64,000 nt of DNA from SZUA-36 sp963801195 (lineage in GTDB: Bacteria > Pseudomonadota > Gammaproteobacteria > Xanthomonadales > SZUA-36). How positions within the stretch are numbered: the first letter of the stretch is position 1; every line of letters starts with the position of its first letter. The stretch lies in contig CAWDDX010000003.1 in NCBI GenBank assembly GCA_963801195.1, forward strand, positions 744,001 through 808,000, written 5' to 3'. The notes under the pieces were generated by a model, which saw nothing but the letters and a program-made list of their open reading frames with translations, was not told the DNA's origin and did no database searches. Positions 8,334 through 16,380 of this stretch are shown here, one piece after another. A program made the translations under genes and the position numbers.

Positions 8334-9986
8334 TTACATCATGCCGCCCATACCACCCATACCGCCCATGCCGCCACCCATACCGCCACCCATATCGGGC
8401 GCGTCATCCTTGGGCATTTCAGCGACCATGGCCTCGGTGGTGATCATCAGACCGGCGATAGACGCCGCGTTTTGCAGCGCAGAGCGGGTCACCTTGGTCG
8501 GGTCCAGAATACCGGCCTCGATCATATCGGTGTACTCACCGGTTGCGGCGTTGTAACCATAGTTGCCTTTGCCCTGCTTTACGTTGTTCAACACAACGGA
8601 ACCTTCGGCACCGGCGTTGTGGACGATCTGGCGCAGTGGCTCTTCCATTGCCCTGCAGGCGATCGTGATACCGACATTCTGATCATCGTTGTCGCCCTGC
8701 ATGCCCTTGATTGACTCCAGCGCACGGACCAGGGCAACACCGCCACCCGGCACAACACCTTCTTCAACCGCTGCACGGGTCGCGTGCAAGGCGTCTTCGA
8801 CACGGGCTTTCTTTTCTTTCATTTCGACTTCGGTCGCAGCACCCACCTTGATAACCGCTACACCACCTGCCAGCTTGGCAACGCGTTCCTGCAGTTTTTC
8901 GCGGTCGTAGTCGGAAGTAGCTTCCTCGATCTGGGTACGCACCTGGTTGACACGGCTGGAAATGGCTTCGCTGCTGCCAGCGCCGTCAATAATTGTCGTG
9001 TTTTCCTTGGTGACCTGTATTTTCTTGGCAGAACCGAGCTCTTCAAGGGTAGCCTTTTCCAGTGAAAGACCGACTTCCTCTGCGATCACGGTGGCGCCGG
9101 TCAGCACAGCGATATCTTCCAGCATGGCTTTGCGGCGGTCGCCGAACCCCGGAGCTTTGACTGCACAGACCTTGACGATACCGCGGATGGAGTTAACCAC
9201 CAATGTAGCCAGGGCCTCGCCTTCGATATCTTCAGCCACAATCAACAGCGGGTTGCCCGACTTGGCAACAGCTTCGAGTACCGGCAGCAGGTCACGGACG
9301 TTGCTGATCTTCTTGTCATGCAACAGGATGTAAGGGTTTTCCAGTTCAACACTCATGGTTGACTGGTCATTGATAAAGTAGGGTGACAGGTAACCACGGT
9401 CAAACTGCATGCCTTCGACAACGTCCAGTTCATTGGACAGGCCGGAAGCGTCTTCGACGGTGATAACACCTTCTTTGCCGACCTTGTTCATGGCCTCGGC
9501 GATCAACTCGCCGATTTCGGTATCGGAGTTGGCGGAAATTGAACCCACCTGTGCAATCGCCTTGTTATCGGTACAAGGTGTTGAAAGATCGTGCAGCTTC
9601 AGAACCGCCGCCGCAACGGCCTTGTCCAGGCCACGCTTCAAATCCATCGGGTTCATACCTGCAGCAACGGCTTTCAAACCTTCGCGCAACATGGCCTGTG
9701 CCAGAACGGTTGCGGTTGTCGTACCATCACCGGCCACATCAGACGTCTTGGAAGCAACTTCCTTGACCATCTGTGCGCCCATGTTTTCAAATCTATTTTC
9801 CAGCTCGATTTCTTTAGCCACGGAAACACCATCTTTGGTCACCGTCGGAGCACCAAAGCTCTTTTCCAGCACCACGTTACGGCCCTTGGGGCCCAGTGTT
9901 ATCTTGACCGCGTCGGCCAGTATGTTGACACCCTGCAGCATTTTGCCACGGGCGTCTTCACCAAAACGTACATCTTTCGCACTCAT
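8334..9986 (-). CDS. groEL: chaperonin GroEL (Hsp60)
   Basis: The 60-kDa chaperonin subunit, 550 residues. It forms the double heptameric ring that folds proteins with ATP and the GroES lid. Clear signatures are KDVRFGEDAR at the N-terminus, KITLGPKGRNVVLEK, the ATPase loop VAGDGTTTATVLAQA (near residue 85), AAVEEGVVPGGGVAL (near residue 405) and the C-terminal Gly-Met repeat. It lies 39 bp after groES in the standard order and is transcribed from the sigma-32 promoter at 10438-10466. Only one groEL is seen here, and nothing is unusual in the protein. Confidence 0.99.
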   Translation of the reverse strand: MSAKDVRFGEDARGKMLQGVNILADAVKITLGPKGRNVVLEKSFGAPTVTKDGVSVAKEIELENRFENMGAQMVKEVASKTSDVAGDGTTTATVLAQAMLREGLKAVAAGMNPMDLKRGLDKAVAAAVLKLHDLSTPCTDNKAIAQVGSISANSDTEIGELIAEAMNKVGKEGVITVEDASGLSNELDVVEGMQFDRGYLSPYFINDQSTMSVELENPYILLHDKKISNVRDLLPVLEAVAKSGNPLLIVAEDIEGEALATLVVNSIRGIVKVCAVKAPGFGDRRKAMLEDIAVLTGATVIAEEVGLSLEKATLEELGSAKKIQVTKENTTIIDGAGSSEAISSRVNQVRTQIEEATSDYDREKLQERVAKLAGGVAVIKVGAATEVEMKEKKARVEDALHATRAAVEEGVVPGGGVALVRALESIKGMQGDNDDQNVGITIACRAMEEPLRQIVHNAGAEGSVVLNNVKQGKGNYGYNAATGEYTDMIEAGILDPTKVTRSALQNAASIAGLMITTEAMVAEMPKDDAPDMGGGMGGGMGGMGGMGGMM

Positions 9987-10025
9987 TGTCTATTCCTCAA
10001 TTCGCTCAATAACTTGAAATGGCAA

Positions 10026-10316
10026 TTACTTTTCGATAACCGCCATGATGTCTTCTTCGCGCATGACGAGCAGTTCATCGCCATCCACCTTCACCTCTGT
10101 TCCTGCATACTTGCCGAACAGGACGGTATCCCCAACGCTGATATCCAGCGCGCGCTTATCGCCATTTTCGAGAATTTTGCCGTTGCCAACCGCAAGAACT
10201 TTGCCGCGAACTGGTTTTTCTGTAGCTGAGTCAGGAATAACTATGCCGCCTGAGGACATGCGTTCTTCTTCCATTCGTTTCACAATCACACGATCATGTA
10301 GTGGACGGAGTTTCAT
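10026..10316 (-). CDS. groES: co-chaperonin GroES (Hsp10)
   Basis: A 96-residue heptameric cap of GroEL. MKLRPLHDRVIVKR at the start, the mobile loop SSGGIVIPDSATEKP and GTEVKVDGDELLVMREEDI at the end are diagnostic. The ATG at 10316 is preceded by AGGGAG at good spacing; an in-frame ATG nine codons earlier (10343) has no such site and adds non-family residues. It is the first gene of groES-groEL. Confidence 0.98.
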   Translation of the reverse strand: MKLRPLHDRVIVKRMEEERMSSGGIVIPDSATEKPVRGKVLAVGNGKILENGDKRALDISVGDTVLFGKYAGTEVKVDGDELLVMREEDIMAVIEK

Positions 10317-10437
10317 CCGATTTCTCCCTAAATTTAAGGTCATTCATATTGAACATGAAACCGCAACGGTCAAATCATTGCGGACTGTTAGTTGCCTGTG
10401 GACACATCTAGCATTGTCATCCGCAGCCTGCCAGCAA

Positions 10438-10466
10438 AGTTGGGGCTAATCGGGTTGGTTTTCAAG
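10438..10466 (-). promoter_or_regulatory. sigma-32 (heat-shock) promoter of groES-groEL
   Basis: On the minus strand CTTGAAA (10466-10460), 14 bases, then CCCCAACT (10445-10438). The RpoH consensus is CTTGAAA-N13/14-CCCCATNT, so the -35 is perfect and the -10 differs at one or two positions. It lies about 120 bp before the groES ATG. I see no CIRCE inverted repeat. Confidence 0.85.
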
Positions 10467-10480
10467 GGTATATGGATTTG

Positions 10481-10502
10481 TTTTTTTTACCGGTAAAAAA
10501 AA
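10481..10502. other. 22-bp perfect AT-flanked palindrome
   Basis: Eight T, then ACCGGT as centre (with the flanking bases symmetric), then eight A: a perfect palindrome. It lies between the end of the DksA-type gene and the groES promoter. It might act as a short bidirectional terminator or a dyad operator; the stem is AT-rich and has almost no loop, so terminator function is uncertain. Confidence 0.5.
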
Positions 10503-10540
10503 GCAACTTGAAGTGCTGGCAAGGTACGCTGATAACTGCG

Positions 10541-10894
10541 TTATTCGCGCGCCTCGGCGCAACTGATACAGAGTCTGACCGAAGGCGTGGCCGTGAGACG
10601 ACCGGGGTTGATTAACTCTCCGCACTCAAAACACTCGCCATACTCACCGCACTTAATTCGGTCAAGTGCCGCGTCAATCTGCATTAACTGCGCCCGGCGT
10701 CTGCGGCCGGTCTCGAGTGACATGGACTGTGCCTGCATGGCGTCCATGCGAGAAAGCCGACCCACGCGGGCCTGATCCAATTCAATAACTTCTTCAGCCT
10801 CTCGCCCGGTTTCATCCGCCTTGAGCAAATCCAGCTTTTGTTTTTTCAACAGTGCTTTAAAGCGCTGCAGATCGTGACGCGACAAGCCCATCAT
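10541..10894 (-). CDS. TraR/DksA-family C4 zinc-finger protein
   Basis: A 117-residue protein: a helical N-terminal part (about residues 5-75, probably a coiled-coil hairpin) and a C-terminal C4 zinc finger, CFECGELINPGRL...RLCISCA, with both CxxC pairs. Family members bind the RNA polymerase secondary channel and modify promoter response, DksA together with ppGpp. It is shorter than E. coli DksA (151 residues) and the coiled-coil tip is not the standard DxxDxA (here DQARVGRLSRMDA), so I call it DksA-like rather than DksA. ATG at 10894 or 10891; AGGA upstream fits the second slightly better. Confidence 0.82.
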   Translation of the reverse strand: MMGLSRHDLQRFKALLKKQKLDLLKADETGREAEEVIELDQARVGRLSRMDAMQAQSMSLETGRRRRAQLMQIDAALDRIKCGEYGECFECGELINPGRLTATPSVRLCISCAEARE

Positions 10895-10956
10895 TGTTCC
10901 TGCTGAGATCTGGCTTTGTGCCTTGAGGATAATTATGCATTTATTTTAGCAGAGAC

Positions 10957-10984
10957 TGTAACCATTTCCCGCCGGATACGTTTA
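10957..10984 (+). promoter_or_regulatory. candidate ECF-type autoregulated promoter
   Basis: TGTAAC (10957-10962), a 16-base spacer, then CGTTTA (10979-10984). An AAC-containing -35 and CGT-type -10 at this spacing are common for ECF sigma factors. It lies just before the ECF gene, so the predicted start point is only about 5 bases before the ATG and the transcript would be nearly leaderless. Pattern match only. Confidence 0.45.
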
Positions 10985-10994
10985 TTCTGATGAG

Positions 10995-11483
10995 ATGAGC
11001 AAAAGATACCGTCAATGGGTCAAAGACTATCAGGATCAGGCCTGGACGGTAGCGCGTTATATTTTGAAGGACGCCCAGGAGGCGGAGGATGCTACGCAGG
11101 AGGCCTTCGTGAAACTTTGGCACAACCGCGACAATATCGACCCGGCTCGTATTAAGCCGTGGCTGATCAAGGTCACCCGCAACGGTTGCCTCGATCGCCT
11201 CAGACGCAGGCGGGAGAACGTTGAGTTTGACGAGAGCTATATGTCCGGTGATGACAGCGGCCCCATGCAGGGTCTCGCAACCAGTGAAATCGGGGAATGG
11301 CTGAAGCGGGCCATCGGGTCACTGAAGGAACCCTACCGGTCTCTGGTCGTTTTGAGGGATGTGAACCAGCACAGCTACGAAGAGGTAGCCGCCATGCTGG
11401 AATTGAATCTGGCGCAGGTAAAAACCTACCTGCACCGCGCAAGAAAGCAGTTGCGTGAGCAACTGGCAGAGGTAAGACCATGA
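10995..11483 (+). CDS. ECF-type RNA polymerase sigma factor
   Basis: A 162-residue sigma-70 family protein with only regions 2 and 4. Region 2 is DQAWTVARYILKDAQEAEDATQEAFVKLWHN (written here in full as two overlapping parts: DQAWTVARYILKDAQEAED, TQEAFVKLW), which binds the polymerase clamp and -10 element. Region 4 is near residues 110-155, with the helix-turn-helix SYEEVAAMLELNLAQVKTYL for the -35. It overlaps the anti-sigma gene by 4 bp, followed by two DUF4252 genes, so the four form one unit. ATG at 10995; an ATG five bases earlier is followed at once by a stop. Its signal and regulon cannot be read from sequence. Confidence 0.93.
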   Translation: MSKRYRQWVKDYQDQAWTVARYILKDAQEAEDATQEAFVKLWHNRDNIDPARIKPWLIKVTRNGCLDRLRRRRENVEFDESYMSGDDSGPMQGLATSEIGEWLKRAIGSLKEPYRSLVVLRDVNQHSYEEVAAMLELNLAQVKTYLHRARKQLREQLAEVRP

Positions 11484-11998
11484 AGGAATATGAAGATAAA
11501 TGGGAAGAACGTATCAATGCAATGCTCGATGGAGAGCTGAGTGCAGCTGATGCGGAATTGCTCAAGGTGGAAGCCAGCGACAATCGCCAATTGGCGCGAG
11601 CTATCGTCGAAGCCTATCAGCTTCAACAGGCCATGGATTCCATCAAGGTAGAGCGGGCGCCGGCCAGTCTCAGGAAGCGTCTGCGTGCAATCCCACGTGA
11701 AAACCGTTCCATACCCGTGTTCAGGTTACTACAACCCCGCTGGGTGATGGCGCTTGCGGCTATTCCGTTGGCGATTATCGCCATAAGCCTGACACAGCCA
11801 GACAGGCCGTCAGCCAGCGAGATTGCCAAGGCCCGACAGGAAATGGCTATCGCCTTTGCCTATCTTGACAAGGCCGCTGCCATAACCGGGCGGGAAATTG
11901 AATCGAAAGTTGGCCAGACGATGGCGGATGCCGTGACCGATTCGGTTGACCGGGCGATCAAGACACAGAGTTTGGATTCCAAGGAGAAGAAAGCATGA
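11480..11998 (+). CDS. probable membrane-anchored anti-sigma factor
   Basis: 172 residues. The cytoplasmic N-terminal part (about 1-85) includes NAMLDGELSAADAELL, like the start of RseA-type anti-sigma domains; there is no zinc HxxxCxxC motif. One membrane segment follows (WVMALAAIPLAIIAISL, about residues 87-104), then a short periplasmic tail of about 65 residues. Placement directly after and overlapping the ECF gene is the main reason for the call: it would hold the sigma factor at the membrane until a periplasmic signal causes release. No protease site can be assigned. Confidence 0.75.
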   Translation: MKEYEDKWEERINAMLDGELSAADAELLKVEASDNRQLARAIVEAYQLQQAMDSIKVERAPASLRKRLRAIPRENRSIPVFRLLQPRWVMALAAIPLAIIAISLTQPDRPSASEIAKARQEMAIAFAYLDKAAAITGREIESKVGQTMADAVTDSVDRAIKTQSLDSKEKKA

Positions 11999-12537
11999 AA
12001 CGTTTACTGATGAACAAGTTTGTTATTGGATTATTTTGCGTGTTATTTACTTTGCCGGTCCTGGCCCAGGAAGACGAGCTCAAGAACCTCGCGGGTTACG
12101 TGGATTTTGGCGACCTGTCGGCCACTTATGGCGAACCGAAAATCACCATCAACCTGGGCGGATCCATGCTCAATTTTGTTGGCCAGATGAGTTCATCGGA
12201 AAGCCCGGAAACGTCGAAGCTGATTTCCAAACTCAAGGGTATCCGGGTGCAGATATATGCAATCGATAAAGTTTCTGACGCGGCAATAAGCCAGTTTGGC
12301 AAGACCAGGAAACAACTGAAGTCTTCCGGCTGGGAACCGATCGTACAGGTCAATGATGAGGATGAGCAGGTCCTGGTTTATACGAAGATGACCGGCGGTA
12401 ATATGGAAGGCATGACGGTCATGATCGTCGATGACGAGGAAGCCGTATTCGTCAACGTCATCGGCCAATTGAACCCTGCCGAACTTGCCAGGGTGATGGA
12501 CAAATTCGATGTCAATGTCGATTTGGATCTGGATTGA
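11995..12537 (+). CDS. DUF4252 protein, exported soluble form
   Basis: 180 residues with a cleavable signal peptide (hydrophobic core VIGLFCVLFTL, cut likely after PVLA before QED). The mature part repeats features of its neighbour: LRxxKGIRVQIYAI-like central strand (SKLKGIRVQIYAI), GWEPIVQVNDEDEQVLVYTKM, MEGMTVMIVDDEEAVFVNVIGQL and a final MDKFDV. This matches the DUF4252 family, which has no known activity. The start overlaps the anti-sigma stop by 4 bp. It may be a target or sensor of the ECF system. Confidence 0.78.
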   Translation: MKRLLMNKFVIGLFCVLFTLPVLAQEDELKNLAGYVDFGDLSATYGEPKITINLGGSMLNFVGQMSSSESPETSKLISKLKGIRVQIYAIDKVSDAAISQFGKTRKQLKSSGWEPIVQVNDEDEQVLVYTKMTGGNMEGMTVMIVDDEEAVFVNVIGQLNPAELARVMDKFDVNVDLDLD

Positions 12538-12541
12538 GCAG

Positions 12542-13096
12542 ATGAAGAACAACATCGTAACTCCGGGCGTGGTGCTGCTACTGTCATTGACCGCCTTTGT
12601 GCTTTCTTCGTGTGGAATTGCCGCGCCACGCAGCAACGCGGGTTATGCCAACCTCGATTCGCCAGGTATCGCCGACACCGACCGCACACTGTCGTTGTCA
12701 CTGGGCAAGGCCACGCTCCGGTTTGCCGCGCATTTTCTCGATGATGAGCCGGAAACACAGGCATTGCTGAGGAGCCTCGACGGGGTGCGTGTCCGTATCT
12801 ACCAGGTGAATGGCGATAGCGGTCGTATCGCGCGCAACTTCGAACGTATGGGTGTCAAGTTGAGCAAAGATGGCTGGGAACCCGTGATGCTGATCAACCA
12901 AGAAGATGAACTGGTACAGATGTTTGCCAAGCAGACCGCCAGCGGCATGCAGGGTCTGACCATCGTATCGGCCGACGCTGACGAAGTCGTGGTGGTCAAC
13001 GTAATGGGTAACATAGAGCCGGAGAAATTCAGCGACGTGATGGTCGCGTTGAATGTCGAGGACGCACCGGAAGTGCACCTGGCTTCTACAAACTAA
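12542..13096 (+). CDS. DUF4252 lipoprotein (paralogue of upstream gene)
   Basis: 184 residues starting at ATG 12542, four bases after the previous stop; an in-frame start at 12509 would overlap the upstream gene and spoil the signal peptide. The N-terminus is a lipoprotein signal (FVLSSCG lipobox, Cys near residue 24). The mature part parallels the upstream protein: LRSLDGVRVRIYQV, GWEPVMLINQEDELVQMF, MQGLTIVSADADEVVVVNVMGNI. So this is a tandem duplication in which one copy is soluble and the other lipid-anchored. Last gene of the ECF unit. Confidence 0.8.
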   Translation: MKNNIVTPGVVLLLSLTAFVLSSCGIAAPRSNAGYANLDSPGIADTDRTLSLSLGKATLRFAAHFLDDEPETQALLRSLDGVRVRIYQVNGDSGRIARNFERMGVKLSKDGWEPVMLINQEDELVQMFAKQTASGMQGLTIVSADADEVVVVNVMGNIEPEKFSDVMVALNVEDAPEVHLASTN

Positions 13097-13124
13097 AAGA
13101 AACCCCAATCCCCTAATCAAGCCT

Positions 13125-13214
13125 CGTCGTCCCGGCGCAGGCCGGTCTCCCAAGGACCCACAAAACCAAACAACAGCCAACGTCATCCCGGCCTGCGCCG
13201 GGATGACGTTGGCT
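13125..13214. repeat. REP-like inverted pair, copy A
   Basis: Two units around CCCGGCGCAGGCCGG in opposite orientation. The second (13175-13214) is an 18-bp perfect-arm hairpin with loop CTGC; the first (about 13125-13150) is less perfect. They fill the gap between two convergent genes. The same GTCATCCCGGCGCAGGCCGGG core occurs at 40761-40890, so it is a dispersed intergenic repeat. The strong hairpin may also end or protect the DUF4252 transcript. Confidence 0.85.
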
Positions 13215-13246
13215 TACGTTTTGACCGTTTACAAACAGCTGGTTCG

Positions 13247-14761
13247 CTATTGAAGCGGGGCCAGGTTGGGCGTCACGATCAATTCTATCCGCCTTATATA
13301 TTTGGAAGGACTGGCGTTCAATTCACCATCATTGCAGATGGAACCATCCCCGTCGCTGTCATCCCAAAGGTCGCCTTCCATCTGTAGCAAGGTGCGTTCC
13401 ACGCGGCTTAAACGTGCGAATGCATTGCTCGCGATTTCATCGATCGAATCGACGATCTCGTCACCTGGCGGGTCGCAGTAATATGTCGTCGTGCCACGTA
13501 ATGTTTCAATGTCGGTAATTCCCCAGATTTTCTTGATGACATCAACGTCGATACCACTGGGTCCAAACGGGAATTGCAAAAACGCATTTTCGAGCGTGTA
13601 GAGCATGGTGATGAAATAACGCTTGGGGTTGCCAAAGCTGATCGACGCCGAGGACTCGTCAACACTGACCAGGTTATTATCGTTGGTGTTTTTAAAGATT
13701 TTACGTGACGATTTAATCGAGTACCCGGCATAGCAGGATACTACAGCGTCAATGCGCTGATGATCACTCACCAATACAGATATAGGGTAGGTAGATTCCA
13801 GCGTTATGTCACCTGACAGCTCAGAAGGGTAAATCATGTGTGCCGATACATTGCTGAAACCATCCACGCAGTTTGAAACGGTAGCTTCAAAATCTGCCCT
13901 GCCATCGACAATGATCGCCGGTCTTCTTACGCCATGGGCCTCGATTGAGATCGGACCGATGAGGGATTCCAGGTCGCTCAAAACAAAATTGTCATCCATT
14001 ATCGACTGGTCATTGCTGTAGACGTCATTGACAGAATGAACGGCTGTCAGGGAGGCATTGTCACCCGTGATGACAATCTGGTTGCCCATAACGAGGGCGT
14101 TGTGTCCACCGAATAACAGCGCCTGGTCACGAAACACCAGGTCGGTCGTTGGTTGAAGGTTTTGTTGAATCAGCGATTCCGCCAGGAATCGCGGGGGACG
14201 TATGCCGGTTGCTCTTTCCACGTCATCGGTTACATCCTGAGCAATTCCGCGGTTGAATGTATCGACGATTGCACTCGAGATTGCTTCATTCACAACCGCA
14301 GAAGTCCAAATGCCATTGTCCACCCACTGCCAGCGAAAAGGTACGACCAGTGGAAGCTTCGAACGGTCCGTACCATAGTGCGCAAAAATCAGGCCGCGGG
14401 ATGAATCCATATAAGGGGGCATACAGAAGACCAGGTCGAGGTGGCCGGTAGAAAAATCAGTACTGCCGAGCAACTCTGCTTCACCAATGTTCTGATCTAC
14501 GATGCTGCCCGATTCACCATCATACAGATAGACCTGGCTGATCGATTGTTTCTGCCAATCAATATCGACCCCTTGCTGGTAACGGTAACGCATATCTTCG
14601 TCATGCGGCAGCCAGGCTATCTGCACGAGACTCAAGTTCGATTCAGGATCTGGAATACCAATGTGTGCGCCAATTGGAAAACCTTTGCTACCGCAGTAAA
14701 CAGAGGCATGTAAGGGAGAAAAGGAAACCAGGAGCAGCGCAAACATGATTAGTCGGGGCAT
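13247..14761 (-). CDS. secreted protein of unknown function
   Basis: 504 residues. I recognise no family. It starts with a signal peptide (LIMFALLLVSFSPLHA, cut likely before SVYCG) and has no later membrane segment, so it should be periplasmic or secreted. Five to six cysteines are spread along the mature chain (YCGSK, VFCMPP, SNCVDG, VSCYAG, YYCDPP, SICND), suggesting disulfides. Near the C-terminus DDSDGDGSICND resembles a calcium-binding DxDxDG loop. It stands alone: convergent with the DUF4252 operon across a REP pair, and divergent from the DUF192 gene. Confidence 0.7.
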   Translation of the reverse strand: MPRLIMFALLLVSFSPLHASVYCGSKGFPIGAHIGIPDPESNLSLVQIAWLPHDEDMRYRYQQGVDIDWQKQSISQVYLYDGESGSIVDQNIGEAELLGSTDFSTGHLDLVFCMPPYMDSSRGLIFAHYGTDRSKLPLVVPFRWQWVDNGIWTSAVVNEAISSAIVDTFNRGIAQDVTDDVERATGIRPPRFLAESLIQQNLQPTTDLVFRDQALLFGGHNALVMGNQIVITGDNASLTAVHSVNDVYSNDQSIMDDNFVLSDLESLIGPISIEAHGVRRPAIIVDGRADFEATVSNCVDGFSNVSAHMIYPSELSGDITLESTYPISVLVSDHQRIDAVVSCYAGYSIKSSRKIFKNTNDNNLVSVDESSASISFGNPKRYFITMLYTLENAFLQFPFGPSGIDVDVIKKIWGITDIETLRGTTTYYCDPPGDEIVDSIDEIASNAFARLSRVERTLLQMEGDLWDDSDGDGSICNDGELNASPSKYIRRIELIVTPNLAPLQ

Positions 14762-14952
14762 TATTCTTACTCGATCTCTAATGGAGGGAAATGATTTTAA
14801 TAACCTCGCCCTGAATAGGGGCTTAACCAGTTCCTGAGTTGGCAGATTTTAACAGGAAATCAGAAGTTTTTAGCCACACAGTGGGGTTTTGTTTGGCTGC
14901 AAGTGGCAATTGCTTGTTATCATTTGAATGAACCAATAACCGGATTTTCCTT

Positions 14953-15375
14953 ATGCGTTTTTATCTCTATGTGCTGATGCTGACCGCCTGCTCGGCCTGT
15001 GCCTCGGGCGAGCCCAGTGTCGTGTTGGGCGGCAAAACCTTCAGCGTCGAAATTGCGGACTCGCAGGAAGAACATGCGCTTGGACTCATGTACAGGGACA
15101 GCATGCCTGCAGACCACGGCATGATATTCATATTCCCAAACGAGGCCCCGCGCAGCTTCTGGATGAAGAACACCCGCATACCGCTCGACATCATGTATTT
15201 TGACAAGGACTTGAAGCTGGTCAGCATTTCAGCGGACACGCCGCCCTGCAAGGTCAAGCGTTGTCCTGCATATCCGAGTATCACACCGGCGCAATACGTA
15301 CTCGAGCTCAATGCCGGCATCGCCTCATCGCTGGGTGTTGGCGTGGGGGACCGCCTGACACTCGACTTGCAGTAA
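14953..15375 (+). CDS. DUF192 family exported protein
   Basis: 140 residues. The N-terminus is hydrophobic with Cys residues (YVLMLTACSACASGE); TACSAC could serve as a lipobox. The mature part carries the DUF192 hallmarks: HALGLMYRDSMPADHGMIFIF (here within about residues 37-56), FWMKNTRIPLDIMYF, and a final GVGVGDRL. The family is widespread, small and extracytoplasmic, with no agreed function. It lies 22 bp upstream of the phosphodiesterase gene, likely one transcript. Confidence 0.85.
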   Translation: MRFYLYVLMLTACSACASGEPSVVLGGKTFSVEIADSQEEHALGLMYRDSMPADHGMIFIFPNEAPRSFWMKNTRIPLDIMYFDKDLKLVSISADTPPCKVKRCPAYPSITPAQYVLELNAGIASSLGVGVGDRLTLDLQ

Positions 15376-15397
15376 GCGACGCCGGCTTTGTAAAAAG

Positions 15398-16138
15398 GTG
15401 AAAAACGCAACACGTATTGCCCAGCTTACCGACTGTCACCTGCCGGCGGACCCTAAGCGAACCTACCGCGGTGTCAACCCCCGCGACGAGCTGGAATCAC
15501 TGTTGAAAAGAGTCGTAGCCTTCCAGCCTGACCTGTTGCTGCTGACCGGTGATCTCAGCGAGGACGGCAGCGGGGTTTCCTACCGGGATTTACAGGCGTA
15601 TTTAAAACCGTTGGGTGTTCCGCTGCTGGCTTTGCCCGGTAATCATGATGATGCCGTACTGCTGAACGAATGCTTTCCGGGCAGTCCGGTCGAGAGCTTA
15701 AGCATTTCCGGGCACGGTGCCTGGCAGCTCATCCGTCTGAATTCCTGTATGCCCGGCAGACCCGAAGGCCATCTTGATGAAATGGTCCTCACGGAACTCG
15801 ACGGGTTTTTGAAAAACAATCAAAATCAGCCACAACTCATTGCCTTGCACCACCAGCCCATCGCTGTTGGCAGTCCCTGGATAGACAAGTACCCGCTACT
15901 GGATCCACAAAGGCTTCTGCGGATAATTGACCGTTACCCGGGCGTGAAAGCAGTGGTCTGGGGACACGTTCACCAGGCATATGATACCGACAGAAACGGC
16001 ACCGCCATGCTGGGCGGCCCGTCGAGCGCCATCAATGCAAAGCCCGGTATGCAGAAATTCACACCGGACCCCAAGGGTTCCGCGTTCAGGTGGTTGAAAC
16101 TCGGCAACGATAATACGATTTCAAGCGGTATTATGTGA
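15398..16138 (+). CDS. cpdA: calcineurin-like phosphodiesterase, CpdA-like
   Basis: 246 residues, GTG start. Metal-site motifs of the calcineurin-like superfamily are in order: QLTDCHL (near residue 8), LTGDLSEDGS (near 50), LPGNHDD (near 80), LHHQPI (near 150) and VWGHVHQ (near 190). This arrangement and size fit CpdA, the 3',5'-cAMP phosphodiesterase that lowers cAMP for CRP control. Other small metallophosphoesterases are similar, so the substrate is inferred. It follows the DUF192 gene and converges on pspC. Confidence 0.82.
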   Translation: MKNATRIAQLTDCHLPADPKRTYRGVNPRDELESLLKRVVAFQPDLLLLTGDLSEDGSGVSYRDLQAYLKPLGVPLLALPGNHDDAVLLNECFPGSPVESLSISGHGAWQLIRLNSCMPGRPEGHLDEMVLTELDGFLKNNQNQPQLIALHHQPIAVGSPWIDKYPLLDPQRLLRIIDRYPGVKAVVWGHVHQAYDTDRNGTAMLGGPSSAINAKPGMQKFTPDPKGSAFRWLKLGNDNTISSGIM

Positions 16139-16156
16139 AACCGTGGTTTGCTGGCT

Positions 16157-16354
16157 TCAGTCCGATGCAGGCAGCAATAACCATAGAATGATGTAAACAA
16201 GTATGCCCGGAAAAGCCGCGGAAAGGATCGAGGCAAGAACATATACGACCCTCGTACCCGTGACCGACCAGCCAAAATGCCGTGCCAGACCTGCGCAGAC
16301 ACCACCTATCATTGCATTGCGCTTGTCCCGTGTTATTCCCCTGGTCCTATTCAT
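16157..16354 (-). CDS. PspC-domain small membrane protein
   Basis: 65 residues: RDKRNAMIGGVCAGLARHFG followed by one membrane segment (VVYVLASILSAAFPGILVYIILWLLLP) is the PspC domain. In phage-shock systems PspC is an inner-membrane sensor partner of PspA and PspB. No pspA or pspB is nearby, so this is a stand-alone PspC protein. It follows the rubredoxin gene on the same strand, 26 bp downstream. Confidence 0.85.
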   Translation of the reverse strand: MNRTRGITRDKRNAMIGGVCAGLARHFGWSVTGTRVVYVLASILSAAFPGILVYIILWLLLPASD

Positions 16355-16380
16355 ACTGATTTCCCGTGACTGGCTTGTGT

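Noticed and set aside
8202..10449. Plus-strand open frames of 70-210 codons opposite groES-groEL
   Set aside because: They are antisense to two certain chaperonin genes and arise from codon bias; none has its own ribosome site or homology.
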